Below are positions 25,526-33,196 of a DNA stretch of 52,235 nucleotides, piece after piece. The notes beneath the pieces are model-generated. The model was not told where the DNA came from and ran no database searches. It worked only from the letters and a program-made list of their open reading frames with translations. The DNA comes from Phocaeicola plebeius (GTDB lineage Bacteria; Bacteroidota; Bacteroidia; Bacteroidales; Bacteroidaceae): contig SFDG01000023.1 in assembly GCA_004558305.1 (NCBI GenBank), forward strand, positions 1-52,235. Reading direction: 5' to 3'. A program made the position numbers and the translations under genes. The first letter of the stretch is position 1. Each line of letters begins with the position of its first letter.

Positions 25526-26118
25526 GTTTCTTGCGAGAAAAATGCACCCAGTATGCGGTGACAGACGAACATGACCTTATCGGGTTTTCATGTGGAGACA
25601 AAGACCTTGATGAGTTCTTTACCAACGATTGTTTTTATTTCACAAAACAACTGTTGGGAAAAACCTATTGTTATCGGTTAAATGAAGACCCAAGTAAGGT
25701 CGTATGTGCCTTTACCCTGGCCAACGCTGGCATAAGAGTTAACGACTTACCTAATTCACGTAAGAAAAAGATAGAGACAAACATTCCTCATGTCAAAGTT
25801 ATGAAAGACTATCCTGCCGTATTGGTTGCACGATTGGGCGTATCTAAACATTTTCGTTCGTTACATATCGGTAGTGATATATTGAGCTATATAAAACTCT
25901 GGTTCTTGGATCCATACAATAAAACCGGATGCCGTTTCATGATTGTAGATGCTTACAATGAGCCTACGACTATAGCTTTTTATGAACAAAACGGTTTCAA
26001 TACGGTATTCAGTACAGAACAACAAGAAAAAGACTACCGTCATCTCGAATCGGATATACCATTGAGCACACGTTTGATGTACTATGACTTGATGAGAACT
26101 GTAGAAGAATATATGTGA
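25522..26118 (+). CDS. GNAT-family N-acetyltransferase, TacT-like
   Basis: The 198-residue protein has the layout of GNAT toxins: FSCGDKDLDEFFTNDCFYF near residue 22 (compare the FDCG..LN.FL opening of TacT/AtaT relatives), a VVCAFTLANAGI strand, the acetyl-CoA-binding region VARLGVSKHFRSLHIGSDIL (about 93-112) and VDAYNEPTTIAFYEQNGF (about 140-157) with the late Tyr that often acts in catalysis. Toxins of this group acetylate aminoacyl-tRNA. An ordinary protein or small-molecule acetyltransferase is equally possible from sequence. It overlaps the small upstream gene by four bases. Confidence 0.82.
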   Translation: MSFLREKCTQYAVTDEHDLIGFSCGDKDLDEFFTNDCFYFTKQLLGKTYCYRLNEDPSKVVCAFTLANAGIRVNDLPNSRKKKIETNIPHVKVMKDYPAVLVARLGVSKHFRSLHIGSDILSYIKLWFLDPYNKTGCRFMIVDAYNEPTTIAFYEQNGFNTVFSTEQQEKDYRHLESDIPLSTRLMYYDLMRTVEEYM

Positions 26119-26187
26119 AATCTTTTATTCTTGACAGCCACCCGCCGATTTGGATGACAAAACGTCAGCATCTGTAATTCTGTTAAA

Positions 26188-26348
26188 ATGACGACTGCGG
26201 TCGTGAGGGGCTGACGACAGGCATTGTGACCTCCTTACGACTTAAGTTCTTACACCCTGACAACAGGCATTCTCAGGTCGTCACAACAGGCATTCTTACA
26301 TCGTCACGACAGAAGTTCTCAGGACATAAGAACAGGCATCCACACCAT
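26188..26348. repeat. Degenerate tandem array, period 23 bp, about 7 copies
   Basis: Units begin at 26188, 26211, 26234, 26257, 26280, 26303 and 26326, each exactly 23 bases. The best conserved core is TGACGACAGGCATTCT (with AAGTTCT instead of GCATTCT in units 3 and 6). The outermost copies are the most diverged. There are no spacers between units, so it is not a CRISPR array, and all frames are interrupted or meaningless. It fills most of the 331-base gap between the GNAT unit and the hexosaminidase gene. Confidence 0.85.
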
Positions 26349-26449
26349 CCACAAAGTTAAATCCGACTAAATTGTTGCACAACTCGAAGATAATCCGTAA
26401 TATTACACTTTATTTCAACTGATTATTCAATTCTAATACGAAACGAAAC

Positions 26450-28738
26450 ATGAAAAAGACCTATTGTCATCGACTGTTCGGCCTCCTCACCCTGACAGGC
26501 ACACTGCTGCTTGCCTCTTGCGGGGGACCGGTAGAAACTGAAAAAGTATCGCTGCTGCCCCAGCCTGCACAGGTGGAAGAAACGCCTGAACAGGTGTTTG
26601 TCGTCAGCTCCGGTACGACCATCGGCTACAACAGCCCCGAACTGCTGCCGGCAGCCGTCTATCTGTCGGAAATCCTCGGAACGGCCAGCATTAAGGAAGG
26701 GGCCGCCGACATCACCCTGACCCTGACCGCGGGAGACAAGGAAGGGGCCTACACCCTCGTCACCACTGCCGAAAATGCCGACATCAGCGGCTGCGGCTAC
26801 GGCGGTGTCATTGCCGGCATCGAGACCCTGCGCCAGCTGCTGCCCGCCGGTATCGAAGCGAAACAGAAGACGAACCACCGCTGGGGAGTACCTGCCGTAC
26901 GCATCAGCGACAGCCCCCGCTACGAATGGCGCGGACTGATGCTCGACGTGTCCCGCCACTTCTACAGCAAGGAGGAGGTGATGGAGCTGCTTGACCTGAT
27001 GGCCCTCTACAAGATGAACAAGTTCCACTGGCACCTCACCGACGACCAGGGATGGCGCGTGGAAATCAAGCAATACCCCCTGCTGACCGAGAAGGGAGCC
27101 TGGCGGCACTTCAACAGCCACGACCGCGAGTGCATCCGGCTGGCGAAGGCACAGGACAACCCCGACTATGAAATCCCGACCGAGAAGCTGCACATCGAAA
27201 ACGGCGATACCCTCTACGGCGGCTTCTACACCCAGGACGATGTGCGCGAAATCGTGCAGTATGCCGGCATACGCGGCATCGACGTAGTGCCCGAAATCGA
27301 CATGCCGGGCCACATGCTGGCTGCTGTCAGCAACTATTCGGGGGTAGCCTGCACCGACAACACCGGATGGGGCACCACCTTCTCCTCGCCGGCCTGCCCG
27401 GGCAAGGACACGGCCATCGAGTTCTGCCAGAATGTCTATAAGGAAATCTTCCAGCTCTTTCCTTATAAATATGTCCACATCGGCGGCGACGAAGTGGAAA
27501 AGACCAACTGGAAGAAATGTCCCGACTGCCAGAAGCGGATGCGCGACAACGGCCTGAAGACCGAAGAGCAGCTGCAGGCATGGTTCACCCACCAGATGGA
27601 GGAATTCTTCAACGCCAACGGCAAGGAGATGATCGGATGGGACGAAATCATCGAGGGCGGACTGTCGGAAACTTCAACCGTCATGTGGTGGCGGAGCTGG
27701 GCGAAGAATGCCTCGCGCGAAGCCACTGCCCACGGCAACAAGGTCATCTATACGCCCAACTCTCCGTTCTACCTCGACTACCAGCAGGACAAGAAGAGCG
27801 TACGGGCCATCTACGACTACGTGCCCGAACTGGAGGGCATGACCGCCGAACAGCAGCAGCTCATCATGGGCGTGCAGGGTAACATCTGGTGTGAATGGAT
27901 TCCGTCGCGCGAACGGATGCTCTACATGGCAGCTCCGCGGATGCTGGCCATCGCCGAACTGGGCTGGAGCGGTCCGAAGCACGGCAACTGGGAGGACTTC
28001 CGCAGCCGCATGACCGACCAGTTCAACCGCCTGAACGTGATGGACATCCCTTACCGCATCCCCGACCTGGAAGGCTTCAACGAATCGAACGCTTTCATTG
28101 GCGAGACCACGGTGGAAGTGTCCTGCTTCGACCCCACTGCCGTCATCCGCTACACGACGGACGGCTCGATACCGACCGCCGAATCGGCCCTGTATGAAGC
28201 GCCCATCCCCGTATCGGAGACCACCGACTTCACCTTCCGCACCTTCCGCGCCAACGGAGCCAAAGGCGACTTCGTGAAGACCCGCTTCGTGAAGAGCGAA
28301 TACGCTCCTGCCACACAGACCGCCCCCAGCTCGCCGGGATTGTCGGCCGCCTGGCACGACTTCCGTGGCAACCGCTGTGCCGACATCGACCAGGCACCGC
28401 TGAAGGGCCGCTACAAGATAGAAGACGTGTGCATCCCGAAGAAGGTGAGCGGCAACATCGGACTGGTGGTGAAGGGTTATCTGAACGCACCGGTCGATGA
28501 CATTTACTCGTTTGCCCTGCTGAGCGACGACGGCAGCACGCTGGTCATCGACGGCGACATGGTGGTGGACAACGACGGTCCGCACGCCCCGAAGGAAATG
28601 ACCGGACAGAAGGCCCTGAAGAAAGGGTATCATCCCTTCGAACTGCGCTACTTCGACAGCAACGGCGGCACGCTGCAGCTGAAAGTGACAGGTAGCGACG
28701 GAAAGGTCGTTCCGTTCACGAACCTGTACATGCATTAA
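26450..28738 (+). CDS. GH20 beta-N-acetylhexosaminidase lipoprotein with PA14-like domain
   Basis: The 762-residue protein has a lipoprotein signal (LTGTLLLASC, Cys about 24), a GH20b domain (about 35-150), a GH20 catalytic barrel (YEWRGLMLDVSRHFYS; catalytic pair Asp347-Glu348 in HIGGDEVE; WDEIIEGG) and a chitobiase C-terminal-type domain (VIRYTTDGSIPT, about 565). A C-terminal PA14-like domain follows (GYLNAPVDDIYSFALLSDDGS, about 685). It would release GlcNAc or GalNAc from host glycans or glycosaminoglycans at the cell surface. It is complete, and closed downstream by a long bidirectional hairpin. Confidence 0.95.
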   Translation: MKKTYCHRLFGLLTLTGTLLLASCGGPVETEKVSLLPQPAQVEETPEQVFVVSSGTTIGYNSPELLPAAVYLSEILGTASIKEGAADITLTLTAGDKEGAYTLVTTAENADISGCGYGGVIAGIETLRQLLPAGIEAKQKTNHRWGVPAVRISDSPRYEWRGLMLDVSRHFYSKEEVMELLDLMALYKMNKFHWHLTDDQGWRVEIKQYPLLTEKGAWRHFNSHDRECIRLAKAQDNPDYEIPTEKLHIENGDTLYGGFYTQDDVREIVQYAGIRGIDVVPEIDMPGHMLAAVSNYSGVACTDNTGWGTTFSSPACPGKDTAIEFCQNVYKEIFQLFPYKYVHIGGDEVEKTNWKKCPDCQKRMRDNGLKTEEQLQAWFTHQMEEFFNANGKEMIGWDEIIEGGLSETSTVMWWRSWAKNASREATAHGNKVIYTPNSPFYLDYQQDKKSVRAIYDYVPELEGMTAEQQQLIMGVQGNIWCEWIPSRERMLYMAAPRMLAIAELGWSGPKHGNWEDFRSRMTDQFNRLNVMDIPYRIPDLEGFNESNAFIGETTVEVSCFDPTAVIRYTTDGSIPTAESALYEAPIPVSETTDFTFRTFRANGAKGDFVKTRFVKSEYAPATQTAPSSPGLSAAWHDFRGNRCADIDQAPLKGRYKIEDVCIPKKVSGNIGLVVKGYLNAPVDDIYSFALLSDDGSTLVIDGDMVVDNDGPHAPKEMTGQKALKKGYHPFELRYFDSNGGTLQLKVTGSDGKVVPFTNLYMH

Positions 28739-28788
28739 GATGAGTCAGTTGTGACACTTGCGACACTGCGACACTTATTGGATAAACG

Positions 28789-28851
28789 TATAGGGGGAAA
28801 TAATTAATTCATACTCCTTTAAAGGAGCTTATAATTAATTATTTCCCTATA
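28789..28851. terminator. Bidirectional terminator between hexosaminidase and yaaA
   Basis: A long stem formed by 28789-28809 and 28833-28851 (AATAATTAATT / AATTAATTATT flanked by GGG/CCC runs), enclosing a perfect 14-base inner palindrome CTCCTTTAAAGGAG (28814-28827). Convergent genes end on both sides. Just upstream, 28752-28776 carries a short run of GCGACACT-like copies. Confidence 0.75.
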
Positions 28852-28867
28852 AAGTCGGAAAAACAGC

Positions 28868-29629
28868 TTACAGTACGTAACGCCAGGTATCTCCCTCGCT
28901 GTGCTGCTCACTGAAGGCAAAGCCCTCCCAGGCAAACGCCTTCAGGAGTTCCGGCGATTCCACTCTGTTTTTCAATACGTAACGTGTCATCTCGCCCCGG
29001 CACATCTTGGCATAGACCACCACCGTCTTGAGCTTGCCGCCCTTATGGACCTGGAACTCCGGCGTAATGACACGCACGGACGAGCAGACCTTCGGCCAGT
29101 CGAACAGGTCGCGCATCTCTCCGCTTGCCAGATTGAGCAGGATGCCTCCTTCGCGCTGCACCGCCTCGATGAAGACATCGGTCAGTTTCGGCCGCCAGAC
29201 CTCGAACATCGTCCGTCCTTCGTACTGCGGCAGGCGCACGTCGCCTTCCAAGCGGTAGTTCTTGATGGCATCGAGCGGACGAAGCAAACCGTAGAGAAAA
29301 GAAGTTATCAACAGGTGTTGCTGGGCATAGTGGAAATCGTCGGCGGTGAAGTCGGCAGGTGCCAGGTGCTTGAACACCATACCCGTATAGGACAGCAAGG
29401 CCGGAAGCGGACACGGGTCGGGCGACAGGAAGTCGCGGTAGCGCAAGGCATTCGCAGCCGCCAGTTTCGGATTGACCCGGAGCAGCCGTCCCAACTCATC
29501 GGGAGCCAGCTGCCCCAGTTCTACTGCCTGGCGGAGAGCCTCTTCCTGAAACTGCGGTTCCGTCGTCTCCGGAACAAGGACAGGGCAATGCTCTGTCATG
29601 GTCTTGGCACAAGAAATAAATGTCAGCAT
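28868..29629 (-). CDS. yaaA: YaaA (DUF328) peroxide-stress protein
   Basis: The 253-residue protein has YaaA-family motifs: LTFISCAKTM at the N-terminus, NALRYRDFLSPDPCPLPALL, a YTGMVFKHL segment, LYGLLRPLDAIKNYRLEGDV, LLNLASGEMRDLF and KLKTVVVYAKMCRGEMTRYV. YaaA lowers intracellular free iron during hydrogen peroxide stress and binds DNA through a helix-hairpin-helix-like region. It stands alone and is divergent from a TlpA-like thioredoxin gene, sharing a promoter region with a long dyad, which may tie both to redox conditions. It is complete, and its length is typical. Confidence 0.92.
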   Translation of the reverse strand: MLTFISCAKTMTEHCPVLVPETTEPQFQEEALRQAVELGQLAPDELGRLLRVNPKLAAANALRYRDFLSPDPCPLPALLSYTGMVFKHLAPADFTADDFHYAQQHLLITSFLYGLLRPLDAIKNYRLEGDVRLPQYEGRTMFEVWRPKLTDVFIEAVQREGGILLNLASGEMRDLFDWPKVCSSVRVITPEFQVHKGGKLKTVVVYAKMCRGEMTRYVLKNRVESPELLKAFAWEGFAFSEQHSEGDTWRYVL

Positions 29630-29667
29630 ACGTTTCTGTCTTCGTTTTTATTCGTTAAAAGTACCGA

Positions 29668-29715
29668 CAAATATACGGTTTTCCGTCAGAGTATGGACAG
29701 AAAGCCGTATATTTG
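29668..29715. promoter_or_regulatory. Divergent -7 boxes inside a 20-bp inverted repeat
   Basis: The arms 29668-29687 and 29696-29715 match at 18 of 20 positions with an 8-base centre. The outer end of each arm is a TATATTTG -7 box, one reading left (29675 to 29668, toward yaaA), one reading right (29708-29715, toward the TlpA-like gene). Symmetry of this size over both promoters suggests a shared regulator, or a duplicated promoter. Confidence 0.65.
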
Positions 29716-29744
29716 TTGTGACAAACTCCAAAATTTAGAGAACC

Positions 29745-30284
29745 ATGAAGAAAACCATCCAACGAATGGGGCTGTTGCTGGCAATGGCGGCAATGGCCGT
29801 GTGCAGCTTCGCACAACAGACAGGGACCGAAAAAATCAACCTGGGAGACCCGATGCCTGCCCTCACACTGACCTCCACCACTTACGGCAATGTATCGGCT
29901 GCCGACCTGAAAGGGAAGGTAGTCCTGGTGAGCCTGTTTGCCACCTGGTGCGGACCCTGCCAGAAAGAGCTGGCAGAAGTGCAATCAACCTTATGGCCCA
30001 AGTACAAGGACAACAAGGACTTCCGTCTGCTGGTCATCGGACGGGAACACACCGACGAGCAGCTGAAGAAATACAACGAGAAGAAAGGGTTTGACTTTCC
30101 GCTCTATCCCGACCCGAAGCGCGAAGCGTTCTCCCTCTTTGCCGACCAGAGCATTCCCCGCGCCTACCTGTTCGGCAAGGACGGCAAGCTGATTTACTCC
30201 TCTCGAGAAACTGATGAAGACCCTCGAAACGGCCTTGCAGCCATAAACCATCTATTCCTACACAACTATTACTATCCTACCTAA
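29745..30284 (+). CDS. TlpA-like periplasmic thioredoxin-fold protein
   Basis: The 179-residue protein has a signal peptide (MKKTIQRMGLLLAMAAMAVCSFAQ, cleavage about 24) and an AhpC-TSA/Redoxin-type thioredoxin fold. The redox motif FATWCGPCQKEL (about 65-76) and the cis-Pro in SIPRAYLF (about 146) are both visible. It is expected to reduce disulfides or carry electrons to exported proteins. It is short compared with Bacteroidetes TlpA proteins that carry a DUF4369 domain. It is divergent from yaaA and followed at once by gene remnants. Confidence 0.9.
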   Translation: MKKTIQRMGLLLAMAAMAVCSFAQQTGTEKINLGDPMPALTLTSTTYGNVSAADLKGKVVLVSLFATWCGPCQKELAEVQSTLWPKYKDNKDFRLLVIGREHTDEQLKKYNEKKGFDFPLYPDPKREAFSLFADQSIPRAYLFGKDGKLIYSSRETDEDPRNGLAAINHLFLHNYYYPT

Positions 30285-30295
30285 CCCTTATCAAA

Positions 30296-30540
30296 ATGAC
30301 TACCTTCTTTCAAACACTTACCGCCATTGGGCTGGCCGTCCTGTCGGCCAGTCCGATGGCCGCACAGCCTCGGCCACTCTATCAAGAAGCCTCCCAGCCT
30401 GTAGAGGTCCGCGTCAATGACCTGCTGGGCCAGATGACCCTTGAAGAAAAAATCGCCCAGCTACGGCACATCCATGCCTACTCCATCGTAGACAACGGGC
30501 AACTGAACTACGAGAAACTGGAACAACTGCTCGACGGACC
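30296..30540 (+). pseudogene. N-terminal remnant of a GH3 beta-glucosidase
   Basis: The frame starts with a signal peptide (TLTAIGLAVLSASPMAAQPRP) and then has the conserved GH3 N-terminus VRVNDLLGQMTLEEKIAQLRH. After about residue 80 (KLEQLLDG) similarity to GH3 stops, although the frame runs on to 30724 as low-information sequence. GH3 enzymes have 750-870 residues, so about 90% is missing. It resembles the N-terminus of the second broken GH3 gene at 33197 (DLLSQMTLEEKTCQLA). Confidence 0.75.
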
Positions 30541-30542
30541 AT

Positions 30543-30854
30543 GTGACGGGCGGACAGCCTGTACGGATTCCGCCGACACAAAAAGACCTGAAGAACGGAC
30601 GAACTGCCGCACCCGCCCACACGGCTGTTATCCAGCTGACTGTCAAAGGGACAATACGCGATGTGCAGGCGAATGCCCTACAGGGAATCACCGTCAGTGC
30701 CGGCAAGCGGAAAGTACAGACTGATGAGAAAGGAATGTACCAGCTGCAAGCTCTGTCGTCCGACACCCTGACCGTAGCAGGAGCCGGCTACAAAACCGAA
30801 CGGATACCCGTCGATGGCCGGCAGGTCATCCATGTCCGATTGCTGCTACGTTAG
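30543..30854 (+). pseudogene. Carboxypeptidase-like regulatory domain remnant (SusC-type N-terminus)
   Basis: In another frame directly after the GH3 remnant, residues about 30-103 read VKGTIRDVQANALQGITVSA..TDEKGMYQLQ..LTVAGAGYKTERIPV. This is the CarboxypepD_reg-like domain that opens SusC/TonB-dependent receptors in polysaccharide utilisation loci. No plug or barrel follows, and the frame ends at 30854. It is most likely a leftover of a deleted receptor. A free-standing small protein is possible but has no good start codon (only GTG). Confidence 0.6.
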
Positions 30855-30857
30855 ATT

Positions 30858-31029
30858 TCTTCGACCGCTACCCGGCCTGTGAAGAAGCGGTGGTGTACGA
30901 CCAGCCCGACGCGAGTGCAGAAAGCAACGATCCGTCGGGAAGTCCTGTCCTTCAAAGAAAAGAAGGAACTGGTGCTGCAGGTCGTGCGGAACAGCGGTTG
31001 TATCATTCGTTTCACTCCTAAATGTCAAT
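30858..31029 (+). pseudogene. C-terminal remnant of an unidentified protein
   Basis: Two pieces in different frames join across an apparent frameshift near 30918: FFDRYPACEEAVVYDQPDAS and then KATIRREVLSFKEKKELVLQ, followed by VVRNSGCIIRFTPKCQ and a stop at 31027-31029. Both read like a real protein C-terminus, but no start or body is present. The parent family was not recognised. It overlaps the most upstream ATG of the next gene, which is why a later start is preferred there. Confidence 0.5.
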
Positions 31030-31033
31030 AGTT

Positions 31034-33175
31034 ATGCATAAATTACGATTCAGTATGTTCTGTCTGGCTGTCTTGCTGCCTGCGGTGGCGATGATGGCGC
31101 AACATGTCATTGTAGTGTCTCCTCGGGGGAACGATAAAGGAAAAGGAACGGTGGCGGCTCCGTTTGCCACGTTGGAACGGGCTGTGTCGGAAGCCCGGCG
31201 GTATGCTGCCGACTCGGTGGAAATCCGTCTGCGGGGAGGTGTCTATGCACTCCGGCAGACGGTGGAAGTGAAGGAGTGTGCGCACTTGCTGATTGCTCCC
31301 TATGGGGGCGAGAAGGTCGCCGTCACTGGCAGTATCCGGCTGCATCCTTCCCGTCTGAAGCCGGTGACAGACAAGGCGGTGGCCGACCGTCTGCAGGCAG
31401 CTGTGCGCCAACAGATACGTGAGATTGACCTGAAAGACGAAGGCTGTGAGCTGACCGGATTGTCTCCGAAAGGCTTCGGGCGGGCCGCCTTGCCCTCGTG
31501 GAGCGAACTGTTTGTAGATGGAGTACCCCAGCGCATTGCCCGCTGGCCCAATGACACTACGGTGGCCATCGGCAAAGTGCTTTGCACGGGAGATATTCCG
31601 AGAGACAAGAAATACGGCATCGGAGACCCGGTGTTCGAATATGCCGAGGACCGCCCGTCGGAATGGAAGTCGGTGGAGAATGCCTGGATAGCCGGTTATT
31701 TCGCATACGGATATGCCGACGACCTGATTCCCATTCGTTCCATTGACACCCAGAAGAAGACCATCACCACCGCCGAGCCCACCTTGTACGGCTTCCGTAG
31801 CGGTTCGCCCTTCCATCGTTGGTACGCGCTGAACCTGGTGGAAGAGATCGATCGGCCGGGCGAGTATGTCATCGATCCGGCGAAAGGGAAAATGTATTAC
31901 TACCCGCCGGAAGGGAAGATAGGGGAACTGCAGGTCAGCTGTCTGGGTACTCCGCTCTTTTCGTTCATCGGTTGCCGGAATGTGACCTTGCGCGGACTGA
32001 CCCTGGAGTACTCGCGGGGCATGGGAGTGTATATGGAAACCTCGGAGCATACGCAGGTAGATAGCTGTGTGGTCCGTAACTTGGGCTATGTGGGGGTCTG
32101 TATAGGCAGGGGCGACCTGCCCGACGGGAACCCGACTGCTTCACAACACAGCGCAGACATGAGCCATCCGGAAGGGGTGCCGGGCGTGGTGGGCAACCTG
32201 AGTGCCCGGCTGTACGATGACCGCTTGTTCGACCGGAAGGCCGGACGCTACAACCGGGTCAGCAATTGCCTGTTCTACAATTTGGGATCGGGCGGCGTGA
32301 GTCTGGGAGGCGGACAGCGGGCCACCCTGACGGCCGGTCACAATGGCGTGGAGAACTGCCGGATCTGGAATTTCAACCGCATCGAACGTTCCTACCGTCC
32401 CGGTGTGTGCATCGATGGGGTGGGAAACCGGGTGGCCCATTGTGAAATCCATACGGCACCCAGCATGGCGATTCTGCTGCACGGCAACGACCATCTGATT
32501 GAGTATTGCGACATCCATCATGTCTGCCAAGAAGTGGATGACCAGGGAGCGGTCTATTACGGGCGCGACCCGTCGGAACTGGGCAACCGTGTCCGCTATT
32601 GCTATTTCCACGATCTGGAGTCGAAGCACCGGGTGTCCACGACCTATCATGACGACGGTGCGTGCGGCATGGAGGTGACCGGATGCCTGTACTACAAGGC
32701 AGGCACACTGCCGGTGCTGATTGGTGGAGGACACGACAATATCTACCGGAACAATATATTTGTCGATGTGCCGTTAGCCATCCATATTGACAACCGGATG
32801 GAGAACTGGAGCCGGTCCACACTGGACGAGGGAGGTATCTTCGAACAGCGGTTGAGCACGGTCGGTTTCGACCGTCCGCCTTATGCAGCCGCCTATCCTT
32901 CCCTGCCGGACTACTGGAAGGGGCAGCCCCGTGTGCCGCACGGCAACCGGGTGGAAGGCAATCTGTTCTATCGGGTGAAGAAAGTGCTGTTCGGCGAGTC
33001 GGCATGGGCAGAATGGTCGAACAATTACGTGACTGTCCGGAATCCGGGGTTCAAGAATCCCGACTGTCCTGTCGAAGGCTTCCTGCCCGATGCCGAAGTG
33101 TTCCGGCAGATACATGGATTCGCTCCGCTGCCTTTCGAGGAAATGGGTTGCCGGTTGGACCTGTCGTATGACTAA
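31034..33175 (+). CDS. Secreted right-handed beta-helix protein, GH141-like candidate
   Basis: The 713-residue protein has a signal peptide (MHKLRFSMFCLAVLLPAVAMMAQ) followed by VSPRGNDKGKGTVAAPFATL, the usual start of parallel beta-helix carbohydrate enzymes. Helical coils rich in NRVS, GNRV and DNIYRNNIF-type turns follow (about 330-600). The extended N-terminal half, with a beta-sandwich-like insertion (about 110-270), and the overall length resemble GH141 fucosidase/xylanase proteins of Bacteroides. Exact family and substrate are inference. It is preceded by decayed genes and followed by a broken GH3 gene, suggesting the survivor of a degraded polysaccharide utilisation locus. An alternative ATG is at 31022. 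Confidence 0.85.
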   Translation: MHKLRFSMFCLAVLLPAVAMMAQHVIVVSPRGNDKGKGTVAAPFATLERAVSEARRYAADSVEIRLRGGVYALRQTVEVKECAHLLIAPYGGEKVAVTGSIRLHPSRLKPVTDKAVADRLQAAVRQQIREIDLKDEGCELTGLSPKGFGRAALPSWSELFVDGVPQRIARWPNDTTVAIGKVLCTGDIPRDKKYGIGDPVFEYAEDRPSEWKSVENAWIAGYFAYGYADDLIPIRSIDTQKKTITTAEPTLYGFRSGSPFHRWYALNLVEEIDRPGEYVIDPAKGKMYYYPPEGKIGELQVSCLGTPLFSFIGCRNVTLRGLTLEYSRGMGVYMETSEHTQVDSCVVRNLGYVGVCIGRGDLPDGNPTASQHSADMSHPEGVPGVVGNLSARLYDDRLFDRKAGRYNRVSNCLFYNLGSGGVSLGGGQRATLTAGHNGVENCRIWNFNRIERSYRPGVCIDGVGNRVAHCEIHTAPSMAILLHGNDHLIEYCDIHHVCQEVDDQGAVYYGRDPSELGNRVRYCYFHDLESKHRVSTTYHDDGACGMEVTGCLYYKAGTLPVLIGGGHDNIYRNNIFVDVPLAIHIDNRMENWSRSTLDEGGIFEQRLSTVGFDRPPYAAAYPSLPDYWKGQPRVPHGNRVEGNLFYRVKKVLFGESAWAEWSNNYVTVRNPGFKNPDCPVEGFLPDAEVFRQIHGFAPLPFEEMGCRLDLSYD

Positions 33176-33196
33176 CCTACAATAATATACTGAACT

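Noticed and set aside
26188..26348. CRISPR array
   Set aside because: The 23-bp units are directly adjacent without unique spacers, copies are degenerate, and no cas gene is in the window.
27674..28735. Open frames opposite the GH20 gene
   Set aside because: Shadow frames of a well-defined hexosaminidase.
30296..30724. Intact 142-residue secreted protein
   Set aside because: Only the first 80 residues resemble a protein (GH3 N-terminus). The rest is out-of-frame sequence rich in Cys/Arg/Thr.
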